A stretch of DNA of 64,000 nucleotides from Cladosporium sp. IMV 00045 (Eukaryota; Ascomycota; Dothideomycetes; Cladosporiales; Cladosporiaceae). Below are positions 40,801 through 53,808 of this stretch, in pieces (position 1 is the stretch's first letter; the number at the start of each line of letters is the position of its first letter). The notes under the pieces are model-generated. The model did no database searches. It was not told the origin of the DNA and saw only the letters and a program-made list of their open reading frames with translations. Both the position numbers and the translations under genes were made by a program. The stretch covers positions 38,353 to 102,352 of the forward strand of contig MSJI02000695.1 in assembly GCA_001931905.2 (NCBI GenBank). Reading direction: 5' to 3'.

Positions 40801-43800
40801 AGTAGTATTAATTCGAATAGTGGTTAAGTTCTTTATAATAGCTTAATAGGGCTCGAAAGTAGGGATATTAACGTATTAGGTAAGAGTATATTACGTAATA
40901 GGGTAGTAAGGTCGATATAATCTAGTAGGTTATCCGGATCGATTATAATAGATAACTAAGATACTTTATCCTATTTAATTTGCGTCCCTTTAATAGACTA
41001 GCGAACCGTAGCTAGTAGACTATAGCTAGCGTTAATATTATCTATAGTAATAGACTGCCTCTTATATAATTGATATTAGATATCGTTATACTCGGATAGC
41101 GTAAAAGGGGTTACTATTTGCGTAGATTATCGTGTCGATTACTAGTCTAATTTATCGGAGTTATAATTAGGGTTATATAGCTATTCTCGAACTCGCTAGT
41201 TATACTTGATAATAATATTTACCTCCCGCACTCCTTTCTTTAAGGGTATAGCAAAGCAATCTAACTTATCCTCGAGTATATCCTTCTTATCTATAGCTAC
41301 GCTAACCCTAGTAATAACTAACTTACCTATATTAATAGTAGTATAGGGAATAAAGTTAAGAAAGCTAGGTAACTCCTTAATCTCCTAAAGAGTTTTAATC
41401 CGATATTAATTAAATACCTACTTCTTAAAAGGTTACTCCTATATACGGGTATCCTAATTAAGCTCGCTCTAGTAGTTAATAACCGGCTTACTAAACTTCT
41501 AAATCGACTTCTGTTTAGGAAGGCTACTAAGCGCGTTATCTATATCCGGCTAGATTACCTCTAAGTAATATAACTAGACCTTAACCGATATACGCTTCTA
41601 CTTATCTATTCGGCTAGATATTAAATTGGTTAGTACGTTATAGAAGCTTATCGCGTTCGATCTAGTATTATAAGTAGGTAGTAGGTTATTTTTAAACTCT
41701 TTTTAACGCTCTATTTTAGCGTATTTAGAGATCGAGCTAAACCGTAAGGTAGGGTTAGCTAGTAGAGGTATTATCGTAGTTATTAGTAATCGAGGTTATG
41801 AGAACGATAACGATCGTAGGTTTAGTAGATAGGATCGTAGTAGAGGAGTAGGTGCTTCGGATATTAATCGATAACTAGATAATACTACTACCGAGGAATA
41901 GTAGACTAGAGGTTTAATTAGTAGATTTAGGTTTAATATAAGGCATTACGAATAGTATTAGTATTAACCTATTAGCTTCTAATAATTAAAACCGGCGATC
42001 GGATAACGATTAGTCTATTATATAGGTAGGAGTAGTAAAGTTATATTAATAAAGACGTAGATAACGAGAGGTTAGGTATAGAAGCTAATAACTAACTACT
42101 TAAGTTTATACTTATTTAGAGTTAGAAAAAGAGAGTAAGATTAAATTAGAAGAAGAGAAGGCTTTAAACTCTAGAAATTACTAAGCTTAAACCGTAGCTA
42201 GCGAACGTATCCGGTATATTATACGAGCGCTTAAAGCGTATCTAACCTATATACGCCTATAATTTAATTAATAAAGGATTAATAGTAGTATCGTCCCTAG
42301 CTTAGCTATCGTTAAGGTATAGCTCCTCTTTAATTAGGTCTATTAGATAATAAATAACTAGTTCCTCGTTTATATTATAGAATACTCTTTAGATCCCCTC
42401 TAGTAGCACGTAATTATTTAACTACTAACGCGTATTCTATAGCTTATTTAACTCTTTAAGAGGTGGCTATATACCGCGTAGTATATATTAGCGAGCTATA
42501 TCGCGAAGAGCGTAGAAAGCGAGCTTATAGATACGCTTACTACTATTATTAATAGCTAAGCTATCGATCTTGCGCGTAAATCTACGACGCTTAAGTTTAT
42601 TACTATACTACTAAAGCGTTTCTATTAGGAGGTATTTATTAAGATTAAGGTCCTCGAGATCTTATTATATGCTCTAAAGGGTTAGTAAATCCTCTAGAAT
42701 AGTAAAGCTACTCTTAACGCCGCTAGTATGCTTAGAGTAGTAATATAAAAGGAAAGGGATACTAGGTATAAAGTATAGCTACTAGGGTTACTTCTGAATT
42801 CGATAGTTATTCTAAATATAAATAAACTATAAGAGGGCGTTTCGAAAGATAGGTATATAGATTACTAAAAATGCAATTCGGTCTAAGAGCTAGTTAGTAT
42901 TATAAGCCTCGTCTCTATTATATTCGAGAAAGTAGTTATACTATTATAGGATTGCGCTAAATGATTACTACTACTACTATTATTTAATAGTAGAGTTCTA
43001 TTTACTAGTACTAAAGCAAAAAGTATCTCTAAACTTAAGCGAGCCTTATTAAATCTTACTACTTATTTAGTAGTACGTATTTATAGTTATAGGGGTCTCT
43101 ATACTATAGTTAGTCTAGACGATTCGTAGGACGATCTTATTAGTTATAATAGTACTAATATACTACCTAAGAATAGAGATAGCTATTCGTCCTAAGATGC
43201 TAACGTAGTACTAGAAAATAAAGCAGGAGTAAATATTAATAGTAGTATAGATCTAAATACTCTAATACTCGAGCTTATAGTAGGCGTCGAGAGACTAAGT
43301 ATTATTAGGCTCTAGTAGGATAACCTAGCCTCGATACTAAAAGGCTCTCGCTCTCTATTACTCTAGACTTATAGAGTTAAGTTCTCGGAGGATACGATAT
43401 ATACGGTTTCTAGGAGTAGTTAGTATACGGCGTTAATAAAACCGTAGCTAGTAAACCGTAGCTAGTAGTCTTAGATTAGGATATATAGCCTACCTTCTAA
43501 CTATATTATACTTTAAACGTATAAAGGTATAAAAGTTCCTAGCTCTAAAGCTACTAATATTATTAGTATCGAGTTCTTAGCTAAGTAACTTATAGAGCTA
43601 CGCATTTACTATTTCGAAGTTACTTCGCTTAATACGCTTCTTAAAGCCTATACGCTTTTATAAGCGTACTAGCCTACGAATATTAGTTTTAAAGCCGTCT
43701 AGTACTAAGATAGCTACTATCTCGGTATTAGTAAAGCGAAGATTAGAGTATATGTTTAAGATAATAGTACGAAGTTATAGCAAGTCCTCTATAAAAAGAT

Positions 43801-44120
43801 AAGATAATAGTCCTATCTCTTTAATCTTCTACTTAAACGATCGAATTATAAGAGGTATACTAATAGCCTCCTTAATATAAACCTATATCTATTTATATAT
43901 CTACCGGAGGGCCTACTAATCCCGTATCTAATCGGTCTACTCGTCGAGATAGATACGTAGGCGTCCTAGGGGTCTATTTTAATGATCTGCTATTACGTAA
44001 AAGAGGTATTAAGGGATGTTAGGAGCTATTACTATCAAAAATAATGGAATATAGTGTGTTTTAATATAAATAAGCCTAAATTTGAATTTTGGCACTATGG
44101 TAAAACTCAGGAAATCTGGA

Positions 44121-44150
44121 CTTTTAGCACTTTTGTAGATATGGCCGACC
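44121..44150 (-). repeat. Right terminal inverted repeat (30 bp)
   Basis: Read on the minus strand it begins GGTCGGCCATATCTACAAAA, pairing with 37781-37810 with two C-to-T differences. A candidate 5-bp target duplication AAGCG lies three bases outside each repeat (37773-37777 and 44154-44158); the offset makes it weak. Confidence 0.85.
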
Positions 44151-47100
44151 CTTAAGCGCAAGGCCCGTACTCTAGCGTCCGTAGACAAAGCCAACATCAC
44201 TCGACCTCACTGCTGCATACACACACGTGGATTAGTGGTTTGTTGACTGCACCCTTCTGCAACTGTGCAGGTACCAGGCCATCTGCAGTCGTTTAGCGAG
44301 CCTTTGGTTGATAATCTATCCGGACGATGCCGTTGCGGGCTGACGTGGGGGCCTTATTGAAGAGATCGAATGCAAGGGGTTGCTGCGCGTCGCGATGTGT
44401 GTGTGGCCTGCAGCTCGCAAGCCACATGCGGCAATCCAGTATTGCCTCGTCGATTGCATTGCGGTGGGCGCCGCCGAAACATGCGACGTCTGCCATGGCT
44501 GGCTTCGCTCAGCGGCAGCCGCGCAGTAGCAAGTAAGTGAACCGATTCGGGCGCTCTGCCCTGCCCTCTGGCAGCTGTAAGAACAGAAGCTATGGCGCTC
44601 ATCCGCGCTCTACAGTCTGTCCCTGCTGCGACCTTGCCGATGATCTGCAGCCCCAGATTCTCTGCATCGTGTGGCTTGCTGGGGACATCATCCTTCCCAA
44701 ATTGACCAGTCCAAGCATCGGACACAGAACAACCAAACTCGGACTCGAGCAACTGGATGGCAGTGCTCCGATGTGGAGAGAGATAAACGAAAAACGCGTG
44801 GAGGCTTTTCGCGTGACCACCTCTACCAACAGTAGAGACACGGCCCGCTCAGGCCATCCCCCGAAATCAGGGACTCCCTATCAAAGAACAGCTTTCCCCG
44901 GCGAACGATATTTTGTAATATGTATCCTACCACATCCCCGGGACCTCCAGTGTCTGCAGCCCCGCGCGGACCAGGCAAGAACTGCCCCTGGAGATGTCTT
45001 CGCTTCGGTACAACTGACGCTTTGCATAAAGTACACTTGCATAGAGTCGCATTCGGATGGCGGCCCGACCGGGGGAGGCACCAGGGCAGCTCGATGGTTG
45101 GTTTGAATGCGTCGATACTGTTGCATCCCAGAGGATGATCAGACAGACCGTTTCTTTGGAAGGCGGGGAGGCAGCCTGGTCCGCGCTCTTGCCGAGATCA
45201 TGAGTGATTGTTCACGGCTAGCTGCTGGCACGATGCCGTCGAGGCCACGAAGTTGTTGAGTCGGGTCGCCGAAGACTCGTCGGGGGTGAAGAGCAAGGAA
45301 AGACGGCAGTGACGAACGCTAGGCCCACGTTGCCATTTAGCAACAGCAAGGAGAGAAGGTAATCGACTTGGGTTCATTTGCTGATCTAGAGACTGACATA
45401 ATCTGATCGAATCCCCATTCACCCCTTCTCGACGAACTACTTCACAGCCTCGCAATAACGAGGACGGCGACCGCTTTCGGTCAGCCGAGGAAGGCGTAGG
45501 AGCTGATGCAGCTTCCCACTGTAACCAGCCAGCCTAGCCAGACAGACACACGCACGGAGCGTGGCCTGAGCGTTGGCTGGCATCCAAGCAGACCCGGGGC
45601 CGGGTTAGGAGGGTTCGAAAATACGATCGTTGCTGCTTTACCCTGCTTGTTGAGGCTGATGACCTGATGCCACACCTCATCATCCTGATCCAAACCGTCG
45701 GGTATCTCACTGCTGCAATGTTCGCGGAGTTTTGGAGGAGGGTGGAGAGGTGCTGTTATTTTCACCCTCAGAACTTGCTGCGGCCGGCCTTGGCCGGTTG
45801 TCTGCTCTTTGTTGCAGTCCACGACGGGACAGTAGGCCACAGCGCGCGTGTTGCCTATCATCCTGCACCGTCTCGTCGCTGCATCACGAACCCTCAAAGT
45901 GGGCCGCTGGGCTTCTCTTTCATCCCTCTTTGACCTGACAGCCTTGCCTCTTCTGCGCGAGAAGCCGGCATATCCCTACACACTTTTATCTGTGCTCTCC
46001 CACCGCCTTTGAGGTTATCCCGTTGCCACGGACGATTTATTCCCGATCTCCTCAAAACACCAACTCTGACTCCTGCGACTTGAAGTTTCATATGTTAGAC
46101 TTTTTGACATCTCTCCTCGCACCTCTCCGGGCATTGTTATCACGGAAAGCCTCGAGTTCTGGTAAGGAAAGTCGAGTCGGGCTCCTTTGTTCGCTTGGCG
46201 TTTGACGCAAGGTACGCTATCGCTCACTGCCAAAACTGACTTCACTTACATCAGACGGAAGACTAACGAATGCTGAATAGATAAGGGAGCATCGCGGCTC
46301 GTTGTTGAGATTGGGAAGTCAGCATACTCAATCGCAGCCATCCTGATCTCGGAGTCAAACATCCCTTGGGACTCATCTGTTCCTTCCAAAGAAAAACATT
46401 GCGATACGATTACCGATCGATCTTGTTCCTACGCCTGTCTCTGCCCTACCGAGCTCCTCCAATCTCTGGATCTTATTCAGATTTCGACATTACGCTTGAG
46501 TCGTGACGCGAGATTCACTGTCGCAAGACAAGGTACGTCCTGTGAACTTTCTCAATTGCTTGAAAGCGGCCTCGACATCGACACCGGAAACTGCGATTGC
46601 TGCGACGATATGCCATAGCTGCTCAGGGCGCCCCCGCCTTCGGGTAATCGAGCCTCCAAGGACATCTCCATATGTGACCTGTCTAGATGCGCGGCCTGCT
46701 CGCCGGCATTAGCGTACCGCGAATTCGTTCCAACCCACCGCCCCCCCACGACGCAAACATGCTGGACAATCCGTTTCAAGTCTTTTCGCAGGGTGCTGAC
46801 ATTGTTGCTTGCAGAGTCTTGAGCATCTCGACCAGCGCGGACGTCAGAAAAAGCAGCCGAGACAGCCGCCAGGCGTGAAGTCAAATTGCGATTAAGTGGG
46901 ATCGCAAAGGTCGATCTGACTCGTACGGCAGTGTGTCAAGCACCCCGGTCGATTCCAGCCGTTCGCTGCGTCGTCTCCGCGCCCAAAAATCGTCTCGCGC
47001 ATTAGCTCTGCTCATCACTCAGGGCCTGTCGAATCCCAAAGCGGCCCGCCAGCAGCCGCGAGCCTGAGGCGCTCCAACACACGAGGAAGTCGCGCCAAGC

Positions 47101-47276
47101 CGAGACCATCTTCGACGACAACCATTGTATCCGTTGCGAATCGCGTTATTGGCTTCTTCCAACCTGCGTCAGTCCGTCGTGCTGGTCCTGCTCGCTCCGG
47201 GTGATCGATGACCATTCGCTTTCGTTCTGGAACTCACGAGGTTGTCGACGACGACGGTGCGGCACAGCGCATATAC
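44151..47276. promoter_or_regulatory. Long upstream region/leader of the vib-1-like gene
   Basis: About 3.1 kb of normal-composition DNA without a convincing gene. From ~45.9 kb it becomes CT-rich with short frames and carries splice-donor-like GTACG sites (46212, 46533), suggesting a long, possibly spliced 5' leader with upstream ORFs. This is inference from composition; I see no conserved coding. Confidence 0.45.
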
Positions 47277-50200
47277 ATGGGCTCCGCTCTAGCAATGGAA
47301 CCAGGTGAGCTCACTCCGATTCCCACACCCATGTATCTGCCTGCATCATGCGCCTCTCACGTCTGCTCGAGTCTCGCCCAATCCCCTGTCTTCAGCCCTC
47401 ACCCTTCAGCTCCCAGCTATCTACCCCAAATTACTGTTCCCACATCTGCCGACCGGTCATTGCGCTTTGGCCCCACCGCAATGCTGGAAACGGCCCTTTT
47501 GTTCCCCATTCTGTTGTTTTCGTACCACTCTACCAACACTCGTCATGCTGTTGCGCGCAGTGTAACGTTGGGCATCCGACTTTCGTTTCACGTGCACGAT
47601 CTCGCGAGTACGAGGTCAACCTGTGCTTCGACCAAGCCCGCGGTGTCATTCTCGCCGTGCATCTCATTCCCTGCAGCGGTTCGTGTGTCTCTTGCTAACG
47701 TTTCGTCAATCTAGGAACGCTGCTCCAGCAGCAGCTTCCTCTGCACAACGATTACTCCCTTTCCTCTGATCCGGACTGCCTCGACCAATTTTCGGGACAT
47801 GCACATCATCCATCTTACAACAGCAACGGCTCGTTCGATCCTCTGCGTCGGGACTCTTCGCTTGTACAACAGTCTCCCGGAGCCTTCGCCTACGCAACCT
47901 CTGGGAGCACTCCTGGCCCTCGCTATTTCTCAGGTCGAAACCTAGCGCTGGATGGCAGAAGGTACGTAGTGAGCTCTGATTCGTTCCCTGCTGTAACCCA
48001 CATAACCACTTCCCCGATCAAGCCTTTCATTCGCTTCTGCGAGGAGGCGCCTTGGCCAACAAGGCATCCTCTCGCATGGGCTGATCGTCTTACGGCGCCC
48101 TGATCCTTCCACTTGTCCTCCAACGCCTCCGCTGTCAGACACTTGTTGCACAACACGGTAGCCGACACTACGGTACTGCTGCTGTCTCTCCGGCGTTCAC
48201 TCATTGATCATGGCTGCTGATCACACTACGAGCTATGTCATGTCGGATTGAGCTGTGGATTCTCGAAGCCTGGTTACCGCACCGCTTTATGAGCGCTTAG
48301 CGCCTGTAACAAGCAATCATGTTGCAGCCTCGCTGGCCTTGACCTTTGCATTGTTGCACTCAATCACGCGCGATGTGCTGTACGCTGACGACCACCGCTT
48401 CACAGTTATCCCAACGTCCAAAATTCCACTGATTCGGGATCTGGCTCTATCTCAACCAGCCCTTCCTCTGCAGCCTCTTCTCTGACGTACAACAACTATC
48501 AGCCGACAAGCCATTACACAAGTGGCATTCCTTCTTACCCGGGACCGGTGCCACTGCCCCAGGCGTTTGTGCCTCAGTCTCACGCCGGTGCTCGAGTGCC
48601 CTCAATGTAAGCATCCCTCCTCGTGCGACCACTGGTCGTGACAAGCTGATCTCGACTGATTGTCCATGCTCACGCCTGTGACAGACTAGAAGCTTCAACG
48701 CAAAGCGTGTTGCCACCACCAAATCGGTCACCTTTATCAGGCGCCACGAATGCCGCCGACCGCGATTTGTACACAAACTCATCCCCCTACCTCGCGCGAA
48801 GCCAGCTCTCGCCCACAGCCCAGCCAAGTTACCCGCAGTACGCGGATTTCTCCCGAGGCGTACTCTCAGCAGCAACAGCAGGGTTGTCTCTAACAGGCAT
48901 CCCAACTGGTTACCCTGCACACATGGCTACGCCAGGTGCACACGCTTACAATGCCATGCAAAGCGAATCCCTGAATTTCCCCTGGCCGAACCTCGAAGTG
49001 CTACTTGAGATGAACTGTGAGGGTGTTCCGGTAACACCTGAAGTTCATGCCAAGGTCGAAAAGGGGTTCTTCCTGTCGACCGCAGACGAAAAGTGGACTT
49101 GCTATCGACGCAACTACTTTTCTGTCAACTGCAACTTTGAGCTTCATCCTACCATCGCGAACGGTCGCTTAACCATCAAGCGCAACAATGCCACCGAGCA
49201 CGTCAAGGCCATGGGTATGCGACTCTCAGCCGCGGTTGACGGGTCGCAGGGCAAATCAATCGAGCTTGTCCAGCACACACCAAAGCGAGACAACGGACCT
49301 AAACTCAAGATTGATGTTACCAAAGTTTCGCCGACACCTACCGGGAGAGGGGACTCAACGATCTCGCCCCACGGAATATATCAGATTCCTACCCAAGCAT
49401 ACCATGCGACTGGCCACCAACCCGGGCCAAACCTCCCTTTCCAGAGCATGCCTGAAGACAGCTCACCAACTCAAGCGGAGTCGACTCCGACGATGAACCA
49501 CTACGTGATGGGCACTGGAGGCGCACACATGCCCGCTCCAGGCACGTCCACCAATCACACGTTTGAAAGGATACAGTTCAAGCAAGCGACTGCAAACAAC
49601 GGCAAAAGACGTGCGTCTCAGCAATACTTCCACTTGGTGGTGGAGCTGTTTGTGGACATCAGAAAGACTGAGCACGACGAGCCAATGTGGGTCAAGATCG
49701 CCCAGCGGGTAAGCGAAAAGATCGTCGTAAGAGGCCGTTCCCCCAGTCACTATCAGAATGAAGGCCACAACGGCACAGCTGGCAGAGGCGGCGCGACTGG
49801 TTCCAATGGAGGCTACAACACTGGCGGCGCGCCCTTTGGCAGCATGAACGCGGGTGGCTTTCGAGGTGCTGGTGGTCAATTCGGCACTGGAGGCATCAAC
49901 GGCGGAAGCAATGGCTTTCGAAATCACTGTGGGATGAACGTGTCTCCTGATCACCCCGACAGCCGTTCCGGAAGTAGCACGTCAAGCATTGACGGTTCAG
50001 CTGTCGAGAGGTACCAGATGGATGCAGTAATGTCTGACGCGGAGCGAATTGCGATCCAAGAGCACGATGGTTACCAATACTACCCGAGCAGTATTTACGA
50101 GGGAGTGGCAACTCAACTACCGCCGCTCGGCAAAATCGAGAGCAACGCTCGCTACTCGACAGAACCGCGCCAGTACGCTGTCAAAACGGAGTACGCAGAT

Positions 50201-50302
50201 GCCATCCCTGGCGCGCAGTATACTGCGGGCAACATCGGTCGCTTCCAAGGCGTCGAATCAAGTAGGGGGTATTACCCTGACCTCCAAGCTGGCTGCACTT
50301 GA
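47277..50302 (+). CDS. vib-1: NDT80/PhoG-domain transcription factor, VIB-1/XprG-like
   Basis: Exons 47277-47304, 47715-47961, 48406-48606 and 48685-50302 join in phase to 697 residues. Introns 1 and 2 are long for this genome (410 and 444 nt). The N-terminal quarter is Ser/Pro/Gln-rich. The p53-like NDT80 DNA-binding domain runs from about 256 (NFPWPNLEVLLEMNCEGVPV) through WTCYRRNYFSVNCNFELHP and SIELVQHTPKRDNGPKLKI, has a ~60-residue insert, and ends with ERIQFKQATANNGKRRASQQ, YFHLVVELFVDI and VRGRSPSHYQNE near 510. A Gly-rich stretch and a Tyr/Gln-rich tail follow. VIB-1/XprG control heterokaryon incompatibility, extracellular proteases and starvation response; assignment to this subgroup over other Ndt80 paralogues rests on the domain wording and length. 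The start is uncertain: in-frame ATGs occur at 47208 and 47295. Confidence 0.85.
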
Positions 50303-51729
50303 GTCCGAAGAATCCATCTTCTCACACCAAACAACACTCCTGGTATCCACCAGCACCGCGGTGCAATCCACCATCTCTTTCTTCGCAATCTGCCGCGTTC
50401 AATCAGCAAACAGCACCAAAACCATCAGCACGCATCGTCTCCGCGCCCAAGAGCGCAGGCGCTTACCTGAGCGAAGGAGCATGTTTCTGTTTTCCCCAAA
50501 ACCACCCCACCACGCATTTTCTACGAATTTCTTTCACGCGACCACCGCACGCATACAGGAATCTTAACAGCACAGAGGCGAAGACAACATCACAGCTACG
50601 ACAAATTCTCTACTTTTTTCGAAACGTTTGACGGCAAAAAAAGCAACGACTCAACATTTACGATATTCTCTCTCTCCCTCTCGCCGAATCCAAAGAGGCG
50701 CGGAAGCCGGTCAAGACGCACCATCGCACATCGGGTCATTAGTCTCTTCGAGCGCGAGGATGCGTCCCTTCAAAGGGGCTTGTTTACATCTCCCTGCCAT
50801 CATTGGGCCCACCTCACATTCACGCGATGATAGTCCTCCGACTCAACGACACCACTTTGACGATCTCCCCACGAGCATTATTCACGGAAACCCATCGACG
50901 CTCCCTGTCCCCACCCAACCAGCCCGCGACCATCAAGCCAGGTATCTTCACAGGGACAAGAGCAGCGAGCGATCACCTACGCTATCACTCCCTCACCACT
51001 TACTTTAACGAATCTCCAATTTCGCTTCTTTATGAATGCCAACACGAGCACGAAAAGGGGAAGGCAACTCTGATACAAAGCAATACGGTTCCAAAGGGCG
51101 GGCTAGAATGAGGTTTTTTTTACCACCAAGAAAAGGGGAGAAGGACAAGAAAAGCAAAAAAGACTGGAACGGTGGGAAAAGGAGGCAAAAATGAGCAATG
51201 GAAGAGAAAAAAAGAAAAAAAGAAAGGACTGGCGGCATTTTTCCCCTAGGGCGCGCGAGGGGTGGCCCTGTGTATTTTAACCTTTCGTTTTTCTTCTTCG
51301 TTGGGTCCCTTCTGAATTTTTTAGTGGTTTTACTCTTTTATTCTGAACTTGGGCTTTTGGTATGGGACGTCTGTCGCTCTGGACTGAGTGAGTGTGACTG
51401 AAATGATACTGAAAACGGGAAATGAAAACAATGTGTTTGGCGAGGCCCCTATCTCGCTTATTGTCATGCATGCTCGACTGAGTCTTCGTGTCCTTTTTCT
51501 TTTCTCTTCCCTTCTCTTTTCTAGTCTTTGCTGTGCTTGGAATATTACCCCCTCATGATATATGCCAGACTTGATCATGTGTGCCGCATCAGTTTGTCTG
51601 GGACGGACGCCGTCCTCGGAAAAACAAGTGAAGAGACGAGCGAAGAGGCCGTGATTGCATGAAGTCTCGAGCATCAATCATTTCAAGCATTCATCTACAT
51701 CTAACCTCTCGTCCCAACGTCATCCCCAT
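50303..51729. other. Convergent 3' intergenic region
   Basis: About 1.4 kb between the vib-1-like stop and the pepP stop. It contains purine-rich and T-rich stretches (51110-51320). The open frames here are short and continue no domain, so a long 3' UTR of the regulator is likely. Confidence 0.5.
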
Positions 51730-53323
51730 TCAAACATCAACAACTCCATTACACAACCCCTCGACATCCTCAATTCTACTACTGACAGTCGTCAAATTCT
51801 CACACCCACCCTCCTTAACAACAACATCATCCTCGATCCTCACGCCGCCCACGCTCCAATACCGATCGAGCACGCCCTCATCAACAACCCCCTCCCATAC
51901 CCCGTCCTTCAACTCCTGCCTAAGCGGAAACTCCCTGAAATAAATCCCGGGCTCGTTCGTAATGACAGCGTTGACGGGCAACTTCCCCCGCACGCGCAAG
52001 TACGACAGGTAAGGGTCCGGATCGGCGTAGTTGGCGTTGCCGCCGCAGTCGTGCGTGTCCATGCCCAGGTAGTGGCCGAGGCCGTGCGGGAAGAAGCGCG
52101 TGGTGATCTTGCTCTCAAGAATCTGCTCGACGGACAAGCTCTGCTTGAGAATCCCCAGCGCGCGCAAGCCCTCCGCCGCGATCGCGTGCGCGCGCATGTG
52201 CACGTCCTCCCACAGCACGCCCGCCTTGATCATGCCCATGCACTCGGTCTGCATTTTCAGCACGAGCTCGTAAACCGCGCGGCTCTCCGTGGTGAAGCGG
52301 CCGTTGAGCGGGAAGGTGCGGGTGATGTCGGCGCAGTAGCAGCTGTACTCGGCGCCGGCGTCGAGGAGCATGTTGAGCTTGGTGTCGAGGGGCAGGTCGT
52401 TGTGGACGTAGTGCAGGGTGCTGGCGTTGGTGCCGGCGGCGCAGATGCAGCCGTAGGCCATTTCCTTGCAGCCGTTGGCGTGACAGTGCAGGACGAAGAC
52501 GGCGTTGAGCTCGCGCTCGTTCGAGGCCGCGTGCACGCTGGCTTGCACTTGCTTGTGCGCGTAGGAAGAGACGATATTGGCGTGCCGGATCATGGCGATC
52601 TCGTGTTCGTCTTTGACTACGCGGCATTGCTCGATGGCGCGGCGGACGAGTTCGTCGTCGATGTTGGGCTGCAGGTGCTTGACGTTGTCTGCGTGGAAGA
52701 TGGAAAGGTCTGATCGGTCTTTGATGACGAGGAGAGTTTCGTTCTGCTTCTTGAGCATGTCCTGGACGGCCTTTCCAGATTTTAGTTCATCGGTAGTAAG
52801 GACGTTGTCGACGTCGAACTTCTCCATAGCCTCCTTTGGCAGCAGCGGCATACCCGCCCACATCACGTACTCGGGGTCCACAGGCGGAATCCAGAGAGTC
52901 GACTTGTCGGCCGCGATGTCATACGCAAAAGAGCAATCCGGCATTTCACATCCAGTCAGATAGAAAAAGTGGCGACGCTGTCTATCAAGTACCGTTAGCA
53001 TCAACACTCTCTCATCTCAACTTCATTCCAAGTCGCTGTTCTTTCATCCAAGATCAGAATCTCTCTACCCACCTAAAATGCGCCTCCGTATCGTCATCCT
53101 ATCCCATCGAGTCAGCACCGTCCCAGTCTCACGAGAATGATCCATTCCCAAAAACATGACCTACTTCATTCTCCCTAAGCGCCTGCCCCTCCAAATAGAT
53201 AACGCCGCTCCTCGGCCCATCATTCTCAGCGAGCCACTTCGCGACGCGGCGACAGTGGGCTTTGGCGGGATATTTGCCAGAAGGCGGCGCGGGCAGGTCG
53301 GGGTTTGCGATTTGTTTGGCCAT
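51730..53323 (-). CDS. pepP: Xaa-Pro aminopeptidase/prolidase (PepP type)
   Basis: Exons 53323-53165, a 26-nt microexon 53098-53073, and 52981-51730 give 478 residues. Exon 1 supplies KYPAKAHCRRVAKWLAENDG and GVIYLEGQALRENE; the microexon supplies DDDTEAHFR, completing the HFRQRRHFFYLTGCEMPDCS motif across the splice. The C-terminal pita-bread fold has all metal ligands of the M24B family: the Asp pair in LLDAGAEYSCYCADITRTFP, His in FFPHGLGHYLGMDTHD, Glu in ITNEPGIYF and Glu in VGGVRIEDDVVV. It is a two-metal (usually Mn) peptidase cleaving the bond to Pro at the N-terminus or in X-Pro dipeptides, and takes part in cytosolic peptide turnover. No signal peptide is seen. Confidence 0.93.
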
Positions 53324-53808
53324 CTTCAATAACAATTGTGAAAAGCGATGTTTCAACAAGTTCTGGCGGCTATTCGTCTGAAGTTCAAGTTCGGCACGCG
53401 AGATACGAGATAAAGTGTGATGAGCCGGCCGTAAGCGGGCCCCAAATCTCTCTCCACGGGACCGCGGCATGTGGACAGGGCGAGAGAGAGAAATGTAACC
53501 TTATTACACGATGGAAATGGAAGATAGTATTGCCATTTTTCGTAGTCAATTACACCTTTCCTGGACGAGATCAAAACAAATTCACTTTGCTCTGATTTAT
53601 TCAAATTATTTCATGATATCTACACATGCCCAAGCTCCTCCCCCCAAAACCAAAGCAACATGCTTTACAAAAAGATTCCCGGTCTCGAAGAACCGGTGCC
53701 GTGTCCTGAAACGCCCCTAGCATATTATAGCGAAAGCTATTGAGTGAGTCCTTATTAATCCTGATTTTCTCGTCAGACTCTCGTGGGATTGGTCAAGATA
53801 AAAACAAT
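53324..53808. other. Intergenic region, no gene seen
   Basis: About 485 bp upstream of pepP and downstream of the Kre9/Knh1 gene. AT-rich; no coding signal. Confidence 0.5.

Larger units (their letters stand above)
37781..44150. mobile_element. Degenerate terminal-inverted-repeat element, RIP-mutated
   Basis: A 6.37-kb block bounded by 30-bp inverted repeats. Between about 37,930 and 43,980 nearly every CpA and its complement TpG is gone and TpA is everywhere, while CpG remains common (e.g. CGCGCGCG at 39033-39042). That is the dinucleotide signature of repeat-induced point mutation, not of CpG deamination. Stop codons (TAA/TAG) fill all frames, and no frame of 60 codons survives from 37,732 to 44,009. 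Some stretches still read as coding if TAG/TAA are taken as former Gln/Trp codons (e.g. 39,301-40,300, plus). A TIR DNA transposon is the simplest reading; the superfamily is not identifiable by eye. It sits in the long upstream region of the vib-1-like gene. Confidence 0.8.

Noticed and set aside
37781..44150. Starship-type giant element or LTR retrotransposon
   Set aside because: Only 6.4 kb, with inverted rather than direct terminal repeats, and no captain recombinase recognisable.
51655..52713. 352-codon plus-strand frame opposite pepP
   Set aside because: Val/His/Arg-rich shadow of the peptidase exon.
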